DNA from: JBQCEE01 sp051960575
GTDB lineage: Bacteria > Actinomycetota > Actinomycetes > Mycobacteriales > Jatrophihabitantaceae
DNA length: 12,649 bases
Assembly: GCF_051960575.1 (NCBI RefSeq)
Contig: NZ_JBQCEE010000154.1
Location: 1 to 12,649 of the forward strand
Direction of reading: 5' to 3'
Shown here one piece after another: positions 5,841 through 12,612 of this stretch. The notes beneath the pieces are model-generated. The model did no database searches. It was not told the origin of the DNA and saw only the letters and a list, made by a program, of their open reading frames with translations. A program made the translations under genes and the position numbers. Within the stretch, counting starts at the first letter, position 1, and each line of letters opens with the position of its first letter.

Positions 5841-7142
5841 TCAGGCTTCGGGCCAGTTGCCGACGTCGGCGCCCGTCGTCGTGCCGGGCACGGTGCCGGG
5901 GCGGCTGCCGGTGCGCACCCACGCGTCCAGGGCGTCGATCGTGCCGACGACCTGCCGGCTGCTGAAGACGCAGTGGCCGATGCCGGACGCCGCGTCGACC
6001 GCCGGCGCGTAGACCTGCAGCAACCGGCCGGACGTCCCGGCGGCGGCCACACGCTGGGCGAGCACGGCCTCGTTCGCCGGGATCGCGATCGGGTCGCCCA
6101 GCCCGTGCAGCGCGATGGTCGGTACCTGCAGCCGTCCCGTCGGGTCGCCGGACGCCTCGGCGGCCTGTCGGGCGGCCGCGTCGGCGGGGAACGGCGAGGT
6201 GGCGGCCAGCGCGGCGGCATAGGTCGCGGCGTCGCCGCCGAGGACGGCGACCGCGGCGCTGATCGTCGGTGTCGGCGCCGGCGGCGGCTGTGCCTGCCCC
6301 GGATCGCCGCCGAACCGCTGCCGGAAGTCGTGCCCGAGGGTGAGCGCGAAGGTCACGTACGCGCCGAGGTTGTCGGCGAGCGCGGCGAGGTTCGGGCCGG
6401 CCGGGTGCTGCGGGCTGCGCAGCGGCAGTCCGAGGGTCAGGGCCAGGTAGGCGACGCGCGCGGCCCGGTCACCACCTGCCGCCGCGGCCTGCGCGATCGC
6501 CGTGGTCGCCGCGGCGCCGGCCTGCGCGGCGGCCGCCCGCGACGCGAAGCCGGTCACCTGCAGGTCGGGCAGCAGCAGCGCCCTCGTCGCCCAGATCGCC
6601 TCGCGCATGTTGTCGAAGTTGCGCAACGGGCCGGCGACGACGCCGCACATCGGCGCCGCCCCGTCGACCCAGTCGGCGCCCTCGGCGAGCAGGGTCGTGA
6701 TGAGCCCGCCCATCGATCCGCCCCAGGCCAGCGTGCGCTTCGGGGTGCCGTGCAGGTACACGAAGCGCTCGTAGAGGGCCTTGTCGGCCGCGGTCGCCTG
6801 CTGCGGTGTCCACCCCGCGGCGGTCGAGGATCCCGCGAGCGCGTAGCCCTGGCCGAGCAGCGTCGACACGACGGGGTCGGACGGCAGCCCGAGGTCCTCA
6901 CCGACCGAGACGACGGCCCGTCCGGGACGCGGGGTCGCGGGGTCGCGGTAGCCGTGTGTGTAGACGAGCAGCGTGCCGTTCCAGTGCCCGGGCAGACGGA
7001 TCACGTAGGCGGCGCCGTCGATGCTGCCGGTGCACGTGCCCCTGCAGCGCTGTCCGTCATTGCTGCTGCTGCCGGACGAGCAGCCAACGGCCGCGACGGC
7101 CGCGACCAGCACGGTCAGCAGGGCGATGATGCGACGATGCAC
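5841..7142 (-). CDS. predicted lipoprotein, alpha/beta hydrolase fold
   Basis: A 433-aa exported hydrolase. The N-terminus HRRIIALLTVLVAAVAAVGC is a lipoprotein signal peptide with lipobox-like AVGC and the lipidated Cys21, followed by a Ser/Gly-rich linker. The mature part has an early strand with the oxyanion-type HG (LLVYTHGY, 58-65), the nucleophile elbow GGSMGG (141-146, Ser143), a probable acid Asp350 in LHGLGDPI and a probable base His390 in GIGHC. Residues 200-335 are an Ala-rich insertion likely to form a helical lid. The domain order fits esterases or peptidases of the alpha/beta hydrolase fold; no closer family is recognised. The GTG at 7142 is the only start that gives the complete signal peptide, and a TAAGGT lies 6 nt upstream. 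The gene is divergent from marR across 69 bp containing the palindromic operator, so it may share the regulator. Lipidation places it on the outer face of the membrane. Confidence 0.85.
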   Translation of the reverse strand: MHRRIIALLTVLVAAVAAVGCSSGSSSNDGQRCRGTCTGSIDGAAYVIRLPGHWNGTLLVYTHGYRDPATPRPGRAVVSVGEDLGLPSDPVVSTLLGQGYALAGSSTAAGWTPQQATAADKALYERFVYLHGTPKRTLAWGGSMGGLITTLLAEGADWVDGAAPMCGVVAGPLRNFDNMREAIWATRALLLPDLQVTGFASRAAAAQAGAAATTAIAQAAAAGGDRAARVAYLALTLGLPLRSPQHPAGPNLAALADNLGAYVTFALTLGHDFRQRFGGDPGQAQPPPAPTPTISAAVAVLGGDAATYAAALAATSPFPADAAARQAAEASGDPTGRLQVPTIALHGLGDPIAIPANEAVLAQRVAAAGTSGRLLQVYAPAVDAASGIGHCVFSSRQVVGTIDALDAWVRTGSRPGTVPGTTTGADVGNWPEA

Positions 7143-7148
7143 CGGGCG

Positions 7149-7154
7149 ACCTTA
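7149..7154 (-). promoter_or_regulatory. Predicted -10 element (TAAGGT) for the lipoprotein gene
   Basis: On the minus strand TAAGGT precedes the GTG at 7142 by exactly 6 nt, predicting a leaderless transcript. The AAGG inside it could instead act as a weak Shine-Dalgarno sequence 7 nt before GTG if transcription starts further upstream. No clear -35 is present. A degenerate operator half-site (7162-7170) lies just upstream of it. Confidence 0.45.
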
Positions 7155-7175
7155 TCGACGTGTGCTGAACGACGG

Positions 7176-7205
7176 TTGATGGTCAGCACGTGCTGACCAT
7201 ATGGT
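7176..7205 (+). promoter_or_regulatory. marR-FUSC operon promoter
   Basis: TTGATG (7176-7181) and TATGGT (7200-7205) are separated by 18 nt. The -10 ends 6 nt before the GTG at 7212, so the transcript is predicted to be leaderless. This is the best two-element promoter in the window. The palindromic operator overlaps the end of the -35, the whole spacer and the -10. Confidence 0.65.
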
Positions 7206-7210
7206 CAGCA
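7179..7210. promoter_or_regulatory. Two overlapping perfect palindromes, predicted MarR operator
   Basis: 7179-7200 is a perfect 22-bp palindrome built from TGGTCAGCA and its complement, centred on CACGTG. 7191-7210 is a second perfect 20-bp palindrome, centred on CATATG. They share the half-site TGCTGACCA (7191-7199). The three half-sites begin at 7180, 7191 and 7202, exactly 11 bp apart, in alternating orientation. A further degenerate copy GTGCTGAAC is at 7162-7170, towards the lipoprotein gene. MarR dimers bind palindromes of about 16-22 bp, and the site overlaps the marR promoter, so autorepression is the natural reading. The palindromes are seen directly; the binding protein is inferred from adjacency. 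Confidence 0.8.
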
Positions 7211-7211
7211 G

Positions 7212-7670
7212 GTGCGAACCACTGCTGGACAGCTGGCGGACGCAGCCGTACTGCGCCGCGCGGCGACGGCGCTCGCCGCCCGGGCGCGGGTCGAGCGGGC
7301 CGGCCACCTCACCCTCACCGAGGTGGCGGTACTCGGCCGCGTGGCCACCCACGGACCGATCACGCCCGGCGAGGTCGCCGACCAGCTGCGGATGGTGCCG
7401 CAGTCGTTGACGCGGTCGTTGGCGTCGCTGCAGCGCCGGGGCGCGATCCGGCCCACCCCCGACCCGACCGACCGCCGGGCCGCGCTGCTCGAGATCACCG
7501 ACGTCGGGCGCGCGGCGCTGCGGGCGGAGATGTCGCCGCGCGACCGGTGGGTGGCGAGGGCGATCGCGGAGATCTGCACGCCCGACGAGCAGGCGACACT
7601 GCGTGCCGCGGCGGCGCTGATGCAACGCCTCGTGGCGCACGGCGGCGGGGTTGCGCCCCTCGAGCCGTGA
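7212..7670 (+). CDS. MarR family transcriptional regulator
   Basis: A 152-aa dimeric winged-helix repressor of the usual MarR length. The DNA-binding domain spans about residues 33-101: helix with TLTEVAVLGRVATHGPITPG, the HTH part EVADQLRMVPQSLTRSLASL (54-73), whose second half is the recognition helix, then QRRGAIRPTPDPTDRRA with the DxxDRR wing signature (84-89) and LLEITDVG. N- and C-terminal helices (1-30, 110-145) would form the dimerisation domain. The GTG at 7212 follows TATGGT by 6 nt. Its stop overlaps the FUSC start by 4 bp (GTGA), so both are made from one transcript. MarR proteins are usually released from DNA by small phenolic or other lipophilic ligands; the ligand here is unknown. 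The palindromes directly upstream suggest autoregulation. Confidence 0.93.
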   Translation: MRTTAGQLADAAVLRRAATALAARARVERAGHLTLTEVAVLGRVATHGPITPGEVADQLRMVPQSLTRSLASLQRRGAIRPTPDPTDRRAALLEITDVGRAALRAEMSPRDRWVARAIAEICTPDEQATLRAAAALMQRLVAHGGGVAPLEP

Positions 7671-9103
7671 CCCGCGCCGCGTGGGTGTGCGCGCTGCGCG
7701 ACGCGGCGCGGGTGATGACGGCGGTGCTCGGCAGCTTCGGGTGTGCCGTGGCCCTGCACCTCGCCCTCGACGTGCCGGTGCTCGTGGTGGTGCTCTCGGT
7801 CGTGCTCGCGCTGACGCTCGGCCGGGTCGGGCGCGGCGAGCACGGCCTGACCGCGCTGGTGACGGTGCCGGTCGTCGGCGAGGCTGCGAGCGGCGTCGCG
7901 TGGCTGATCCTGCACGAACCGTGGCTGGGCCAGTCGCTGCTCGTCGTCGGACTGAGCGTCGGCATCCTCGCTCGGCGTTTCGAGGGCAGGCTGCGCGACG
8001 CGGGCCGGCTCGTGTCGTTGCCCTTCCTGGCCGTGCTGGTGACGCCGGCCGTCGGGCCGCCGACCGGTCTCGGTGGGGCGTTCGTGTGGGCACCGGTCGC
8101 CGGCCTGCTCGCGCTGGCCTGGACGTCCGTGGCCCGCGCGGTGGTCGGGCCCCGGCCCGGTCTCGACGCAGCTGCCACGGCGCCGGCGGCATCCCCGCCC
8201 CCGACGGCTCAGGCTGCGACGCGGCGTCCGAGCCGGCGCCGTGTCGACGTGCCGACCAGCATGGCGCTGCAGATGGCGCTCGGGCTCGCCGCCGCGCTGG
8301 TGGCCGGGCACCTGCTCTTCGGACGGCACTGGCCCTGGGCGGTGCTCACCGCCTACATCGTGGCGAGCGGCAACCGCGGGCGCGGCGACGTCGCGCACAA
8401 GGCGGTGCTGCGGTCGGTCGGCGCGGCCGCGGGCACGATCGGCGTCGCGCTGTCGCTCGGGCGTCTGGACGCGGGTGATCAGCGCCTGCTCGTGGTGCTC
8501 TTCGTCGTGATGGCCGTCGGCCTGGTGCTGCGCGCGTTCGGCTACGCGTGGTGGGCCGCGGCGATGACCGGCATGCAGGCGCTGCTGCACGCGTACAGCG
8601 GCATCAGTGGCGACCGTGGCAGCGCCGTGCTGGTCGACCGGCTCGGGGGCATCGTCGTGGGCGGGCTGCTCGGTGTCGCGTCCGCCTGGTTCGTGCTGCC
8701 GGTGCGCACCGGTGACCTCGTGCGCCGCCGCATCGCCGACTGCCTCGCCGCCCTCACCGACGACCTGGCCGCGCCCCCGCCCGCCGCGGGCCTCGGCGCC
8801 TGCGCGGCCGCCACCGCAGCAGCAGCGGACCGGCTCGGCGAGCTCACCCCGGCGCTGCGCGCAGGCCACACGGCGCACCGGACCACGCGGCGCCGACACG
8901 TGCACCCGTACGAGGCGGTTCAGGCGCTGCGGGCCCTGGCCGCCGATCTGCCGACCGACCCTGTCGAGCGGCGCCGGTTGCGCGGGCAGGTGGTGCGGGT
9001 GCGCCGCTCGATGGTCGGCAAGGACGCGCCCGACCCGGCCGAGCTGCGCGCCGAACTGGCGACCGTGCTCGCCGTGGTGGCTCGCTCGCTGACCGCCGAG
9101 TGA
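7667..9103 (+). CDS. FUSC family (fusaric acid resistance-like) membrane protein
   Basis: A 478-aa inner-membrane protein resembling FUSC/aromatic acid exporter family transporters, which are proposed to export aromatic acids or other hydrophobic compounds. Two membrane blocks are visible: residues about 16-160 (hydrophobic stretches near 16-52, 60-82, 88-102, 115-130, 137-160) and about 198-346 (near 198-218, 222-235, 250-264, 273-310, 324-346). An Ala/Pro-rich linker (166-195) separates them. The second block has the conserved RHWPWAVLTAYIVASGNRGRG (220-240) and the IVVGGLLGVASAWFVLPVR end. A cytosolic, helix-rich tail (347-478) follows. The start is GTG 7667, which overlaps the marR stop (GTGA). 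The frame is open back to 7190, but that part shadows marR. Placement under a MarR repressor supports an inducible efflux role. The substrate is unknown. Confidence 0.85.
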   Translation: MTRAAWVCALRDAARVMTAVLGSFGCAVALHLALDVPVLVVVLSVVLALTLGRVGRGEHGLTALVTVPVVGEAASGVAWLILHEPWLGQSLLVVGLSVGILARRFEGRLRDAGRLVSLPFLAVLVTPAVGPPTGLGGAFVWAPVAGLLALAWTSVARAVVGPRPGLDAAATAPAASPPPTAQAATRRPSRRRVDVPTSMALQMALGLAAALVAGHLLFGRHWPWAVLTAYIVASGNRGRGDVAHKAVLRSVGAAAGTIGVALSLGRLDAGDQRLLVVLFVVMAVGLVLRAFGYAWWAAAMTGMQALLHAYSGISGDRGSAVLVDRLGGIVVGGLLGVASAWFVLPVRTGDLVRRRIADCLAALTDDLAAPPPAAGLGACAAATAAAADRLGELTPALRAGHTAHRTTRRRHVHPYEAVQALRALAADLPTDPVERRRLRGQVVRVRRSMVGKDAPDPAELRAELATVLAVVARSLTAE

Positions 9104-9120
9104 GCCCGCGAGTGGCGGGC
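9104..9120. terminator. Short hairpin between convergent FUSC and polA genes
   Basis: GCCCGC (9104-9109) and GCGGGC (9115-9120) form a 6-bp G-C stem with a 5-nt loop directly after the FUSC stop codon. There is no T-tract. It sits in a 32-bp gap between two convergent stops and could serve both strands. Support is only the stem and the position. Confidence 0.4.
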
Positions 9121-9135
9121 CGTGTGCGCCGAGGG

Positions 9136-11811
9136 TCAGTGCGCGGCGTCGTGCCAGGTGCGGCCGACGCCGACCGAGACGTCGAGCGGCACGTCGAGGT
9201 GGAACGCGCCACCCATCTCGCGCCGCACCAGCGCCTCGACCGCGTCGCGCTCACCCGGGGCGACCTCGAGCACCAGCTCGTCGTGCACCTGCAGCAGCAG
9301 CCGTGACCGCAGCCCCTCGTCGGCGAGGCCGCGGTGCACGCCGAGCATCGCGACCTTGATGATGTCGGCCGCGCTGCCCTGGATCGGCGCGTTCAGCGCG
9401 GCGCGCTCGGCCATCTCGCGCAGGTTGCGGTTGTCGCTGGTCAGGTTCGCGAGGTACCGGCGCCGGCCCATGATGGTCTCGGTGAAGCCGGTGCGGCGGG
9501 CCTCCTCGACGACCGAGCGCAGGTAGTCGCGCACGCCGCCGAAGCGGCTGAAGTACGCGTCCATCTGCCCGCGCGCCTCGTCCGTGCTGATCTTGAGCTG
9601 CTTCGAGAGCCCGAACGCCGACAGGCCGTAGGCCAGGCCGTAGGACATGGCCTTCACCCGGCGCCGCAGCTCGCTGTCGATCTCCTCCGGCGGCAGGTCG
9701 AAGGCGCGGGACGCGACGAAGGTGTGCAGGTCCTCCCCCGTCGTGAACGCCTCGATGAGGCCGGCGTCCTGCGACAGGTGCGCCATGATCCGCATCTCGA
9801 TCTGGCTGTAGTCGGCGGTCATGATCGCCTCGTAGCCCGGGCCGACCGTGAACGCTTCGCGGATGCGCCGCCCCTCGGCCGTGCGCACCGGGATGTTCTG
9901 CAGGTTCGGGTCGGTCGACGACAACCGCCCGGTGGCGGCGATGGTCTGGTTGAACGTGGTGTGGATGCGGCCGACGTCGTCGACCAGCGGCAACAGGCCG
10001 TCGACCACCGACTTCAGCCGGGCGACCTCGCGGTGGCGCAGCAGCAGCTCGAGCACGGGGTGCTGCGTCTTCTCGTACAGGTCGGCGAGCGAGTCGGCGT
10101 CGGTCGTGTAGCCGGTCTTGATCCGCTTGGTCTTCGGCAGCCCGTACTGGTCGAAGAGGATCTCTTGCAGCTGCTTCGGCGAGCAGAGGTTGAACGGGCG
10201 CCCCACCATCGTGTGCGCCTCGCTCTCGACGTCCTTGATCTGCGCGGCCATCTCGGCCTGGAACGAGACCAGCGCGTCGGTGTCGACGGCGATGCCCACG
10301 GCCTCCATGTCCGACAGCACGTAGGTGAGCGGCAGCTCGAGGTCGGTGAGCAGCTTCATCTGGTTGCCGGCGTCGAGCTCGGTGGCGAAGGCCTCGGCGA
10401 GGTCGCGGATCGCCGTCGCCCGCACCGTCTCGACCTGCGCGAGGGCGTCATCGGACTCGTCCGCGCCGCCGTCGAGGGTGAGCTGGCCCGACTCCTCGAC
10501 GTTCGAGCGCAACTCGCGCCGCAGGTAGCGCAGGGCGAGGTCGGCGAGGTCGAACGAGCGCTGGTCGGGACGCAGCAGGTACGCGGCCAGCTGGGTGTCG
10601 CTGGTGACACCGGCGAGCGTCCAGCCGTGCTGGCGCAGCGCGAGCAGCGGCCCCTTCACGTCGTGCACGCTCTTCGGCACGCCCGCGTCGGCGAGCCAGC
10701 CGGCGAACGCCCGCTCGTCGTCGGCGGTGAGCACCTCCGGCACCAGGAACGCGGCCGCGCCGTCGGCGGCGGCCAGCGCGATGCCGGTGAACTGCCCGAC
10801 GCCACGGCCCCACGTGCCACGGAACGCCACGCCCACCGGACGCCCGTCGCGGGCGTGTTCGTCCAGCCACTGCGCGACCTCGTCCGGCTGCAGCCGGCTG
10901 GTGGCGACGTCGAAGCCCTCGTCGGCCTCGGGCTCGGCCGCCGCGACCGAGGCGAACAGCCGCTCCCGCAACACCCGGAACTGCAGGTCGTCGAAGAGCT
11001 GGTGCACCTCCTCGCGGTCCCACTGCTGCCGCTCGAGGTCGGCCGGCGTGATGTCGAGCGGGACGTCGCGGACGAGCTCGGTGAGCTGCCGGTTGCGCAG
11101 CACGCTGGCGAGGTTCTCGCGCAGCGCGTCACCGGCCTTGCCCTTCACCGTGTCGACCCGCTCGGCGAGTGCGACGAGCGACCCGTACTCGCGCACCCAC
11201 TTCGCGGCGGTCTTCTCACCGACGCCGGCGATGCCGGGCAGGTTGTCCGACGGATCGCCGCGCAACGCGGCGAAGTCGGGGTACTGCGCGGGGGTGAGCT
11301 CGTACTTCTCCTGCACCGCCTCCGGCGTGAAGCGGGTCAGGTCGCTGACGCCGCGGCGCGGGTAGAGCACCGTGACGTCGTCGCTGACCAGTTGCAGCGC
11401 GTCGCGGTCGCCGGTGCAGATGAGCACCTGCATGCCGTCGGCCACGGCCTGCGTCGTGAGCGTCGCGATGACGTCGTCGGCCTCGTAGCCCTCGACGCCG
11501 AGGTAGCGGATGCGCAGCGCGTCGAGCACTTTGCGGATCAGTTCGACCTGGCCGCGGAAGTCGTCGGGCGTCGTCGACCGGCCCGCCTTGTAATCGGCGT
11601 AGGCCTCCATGCGGAAGGTCGCTCGCGAAACGTCGAAGGCGACGCCGATGTGCGTCGGTTCCTCGTCGCGCAGCAGGTTGATGAGCATGGACGTGAAGCC
11701 GAACACGGCGTTCGTCGGCTGACCCGTCGAGGTCTGCATGTCGACCTCTCGCAGCGCGTAGAACGCGCGGTACGCGAGCGAATGACCGTCGAGGAGCAGC
11801 AGGCGAGGCAC
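9136..11811 (-). CDS. polA: DNA polymerase I
   Basis: PolA fills gaps and removes RNA primers during replication and repair. The 891-aa product has the three-part family layout. The 5'-nuclease domain (about 1-290) has LLLLDGHSLAYRAFYAL (Asp8), EGYEADDVIATL (108-119), GDRDALQLV (134-142) and the helix-hairpin-helix DPSDNLPGIAGVGEKTA (186-202). The 3'-5' exonuclease-like domain (about 305-490) lacks the DxE pair (VGVAFRGTWGRG at 326-337), so no proofreading is expected. The polymerase domain has motif A TADYSQIEMR (665-674, Asp667), motif B RRRVKAMSYGLAYG (716-729) and motif C QVHDELVLEV (841-850, Asp844). Tyr724 is at the position of E. coli Phe762, as in mycobacterial Pol I. I start it at GTG 11811 (VPRLLLLDGH), 7 nt after TAGAGT. 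GTG 11820 would add three residues. Upstream is a GNAT gene on the same strand, 40 bp away. Confidence 0.97.
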   Translation of the reverse strand: MPRLLLLDGHSLAYRAFYALREVDMQTSTGQPTNAVFGFTSMLINLLRDEEPTHIGVAFDVSRATFRMEAYADYKAGRSTTPDDFRGQVELIRKVLDALRIRYLGVEGYEADDVIATLTTQAVADGMQVLICTGDRDALQLVSDDVTVLYPRRGVSDLTRFTPEAVQEKYELTPAQYPDFAALRGDPSDNLPGIAGVGEKTAAKWVREYGSLVALAERVDTVKGKAGDALRENLASVLRNRQLTELVRDVPLDITPADLERQQWDREEVHQLFDDLQFRVLRERLFASVAAAEPEADEGFDVATSRLQPDEVAQWLDEHARDGRPVGVAFRGTWGRGVGQFTGIALAAADGAAAFLVPEVLTADDERAFAGWLADAGVPKSVHDVKGPLLALRQHGWTLAGVTSDTQLAAYLLRPDQRSFDLADLALRYLRRELRSNVEESGQLTLDGGADESDDALAQVETVRATAIRDLAEAFATELDAGNQMKLLTDLELPLTYVLSDMEAVGIAVDTDALVSFQAEMAAQIKDVESEAHTMVGRPFNLCSPKQLQEILFDQYGLPKTKRIKTGYTTDADSLADLYEKTQHPVLELLLRHREVARLKSVVDGLLPLVDDVGRIHTTFNQTIAATGRLSSTDPNLQNIPVRTAEGRRIREAFTVGPGYEAIMTADYSQIEMRIMAHLSQDAGLIEAFTTGEDLHTFVASRAFDLPPEEIDSELRRRVKAMSYGLAYGLSAFGLSKQLKISTDEARGQMDAYFSRFGGVRDYLRSVVEEARRTGFTETIMGRRRYLANLTSDNRNLREMAERAALNAPIQGSAADIIKVAMLGVHRGLADEGLRSRLLLQVHDELVLEVAPGERDAVEALVRREMGGAFHLDVPLDVSVGVGRTWHDAAH

Positions 11812-11812
11812 G

Positions 11813-11830
11813 GCTCTCACTCTAGAGAGC
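11813..11830 (-). promoter_or_regulatory. polA -10 element (TAGAGT) inside an inverted repeat
   Basis: On the minus strand GCTCTC (11825-11830), TAGAGT (11819-11824) and GAGAGC (11813-11818) follow each other without gaps. The 6-bp arms are perfectly complementary and the -10 hexamer forms the exact spacer. The -10 ends 7 nt before the GTG at 11811, predicting a leaderless polA mRNA. No good -35 is seen. The symmetry may be a protein-binding site over the promoter or may be chance. Confidence 0.5.
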
Positions 11831-11851
11831 GGGTCTGACAGCAGCCGCGGG

Positions 11852-12448
11852 TCAGGCGTGCTCGGCCGAGCCGGCCGCGATCGGCGGCCGCGCCGCCCGG
11901 CCGAGCCGGGCACGCCGCAGCACGGCCACCCGGCTGCCGAGATCGGTCATGCCGAGGGTGCGGCGCAGCCCGGGCACCGGCGCGATGCGCTGGGTGACGA
12001 GCGGCTTGAAGCCGAGCCGGGCGAGGTAGCGGTTGCCCTCGCGCGACTGGGACGTGGCGGTGGCGAGCAGGTGGTCGATGCCGAGCTGCTCGGCCAGGTG
12101 CACCGACCCCGCGAGCAGCGCCCGGCCGACGCCGCGCCGGCGGTGCGTCGGCGCGACCATGAGGTGCGACACGTGCAGCACCGGGGTGAGGTCGATGGCG
12201 CCGATGTCGTCGCGGCGGGCGGCGAGCAGGCCGACGACCGTGCCGGCGTCGTCGACGCCGACGAGCAGGTGCCGCTCGGCGTGGCCGATGATCTCGGTGA
12301 ACCGCTGGCCGAGGTGCTCGGGCGACGGGTCGAGCAGCGGGCGGCCGCTGAACAGCCCGGCGTTGAGGTCGAGCGACCGCGCCAGGCCGACCAGGCCGGG
12401 GACGTCGTCGACGGTGGCCGGACGGACGCGGACACCAGGTCGTGACAC
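11852..12448 (-). CDS. GNAT family N-acetyltransferase
   Basis: A single-domain acetyltransferase of 198 aa that moves an acetyl group from acetyl-CoA to an unknown amine. It opens with VRVRPATVDDVPGLVGLARS (about 6-25). The motif A strand and loop VSHLMVAPTHRRRGVGRALL (93-112) carries the RRRGVG acetyl-CoA pyrophosphate loop, and NRYLARLGFKPL (139-150) is the late motif B region. A C-terminal extension of about 40 residues, rich in Arg and Ala, follows the domain and has no recognised function. The GTG at 12448 is chosen because GGAGGAG (12453-12459) lies 6 nt upstream; the ATG at 12487 would add 13 residues of low quality and cover that ribosome binding site. Its stop is 40 bp before polA, on the same strand, but polA has its own promoter. 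No link of the substrate to replication can be read from the sequence. Confidence 0.9.
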   Translation of the reverse strand: MSRPGVRVRPATVDDVPGLVGLARSLDLNAGLFSGRPLLDPSPEHLGQRFTEIIGHAERHLLVGVDDAGTVVGLLAARRDDIGAIDLTPVLHVSHLMVAPTHRRRGVGRALLAGSVHLAEQLGIDHLLATATSQSREGNRYLARLGFKPLVTQRIAPVPGLRRTLGMTDLGSRVAVLRRARLGRAARPPIAAGSAEHA

Positions 12449-12588
12449 GACGCTCCTCCGGCTGGTCGACGAGTGCTCGGGCGTCACCCTCGAGGCAGCC
12501 GGAGATCGACGGCGCGCCAGGTAGCTGAGCTGGCAACTACTGCGCGCGCACCTTCCGTCGAGGTCACGATCCGGTTACGATTCGCGCC

Positions 12589-12606
12589 CCGCCGGCACCG
12601 CGGCGG
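12589..12606 (-). terminator. Hairpin after the ABC transporter ATPase gene
   Basis: CCGCCG (12589-12594) and CGGCGG (12601-12606) form a 6-bp stem with a 6-nt loop. On the minus strand it begins 6 nt after the stop of the partial gene at 12613. No U-tract follows. The rest of the 12449-12612 gap shows the GNAT ribosome binding site but no convincing promoter. Confidence 0.4.
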
Positions 12607-12612
12607 CGGAGG

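Noticed and set aside
5973..7196. A 407-codon plus-strand frame antisense to the lipoprotein hydrolase
   Set aside because: Arg/Gly-rich shadow frame; the minus-strand frame has a signal peptide and a catalytic triad.
7190..7666. N-terminal extension of the FUSC frame back to 7190
   Set aside because: The extra 159 codons read through the marR gene in another frame and look like Arg/Gly/Pro-rich shadow; GTG 7667 overlapping the marR stop gives the natural start.
7205..8905. A 566-codon minus-strand frame antisense to marR and the FUSC gene
   Set aside because: His/Arg/Ala-rich shadow without domains, covering a coupled operon with clear features.
9334..11838. An 834-codon open frame on the plus strand, antisense to polA
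   Set aside because: The protein is Arg/Val/Leu/His-rich with no domain, and it lies fully across polA, whose motifs are unmistakable. Long antisense open frames are expected where third codon positions are nearly all G or C.
11812..11913. A longer polA N-terminus starting at 11913
   Set aside because: The added 34 residues are Arg/Pro-rich, overlap the upstream GNAT gene, and precede the conserved LLLLDGHSLAYR start of Pol I.
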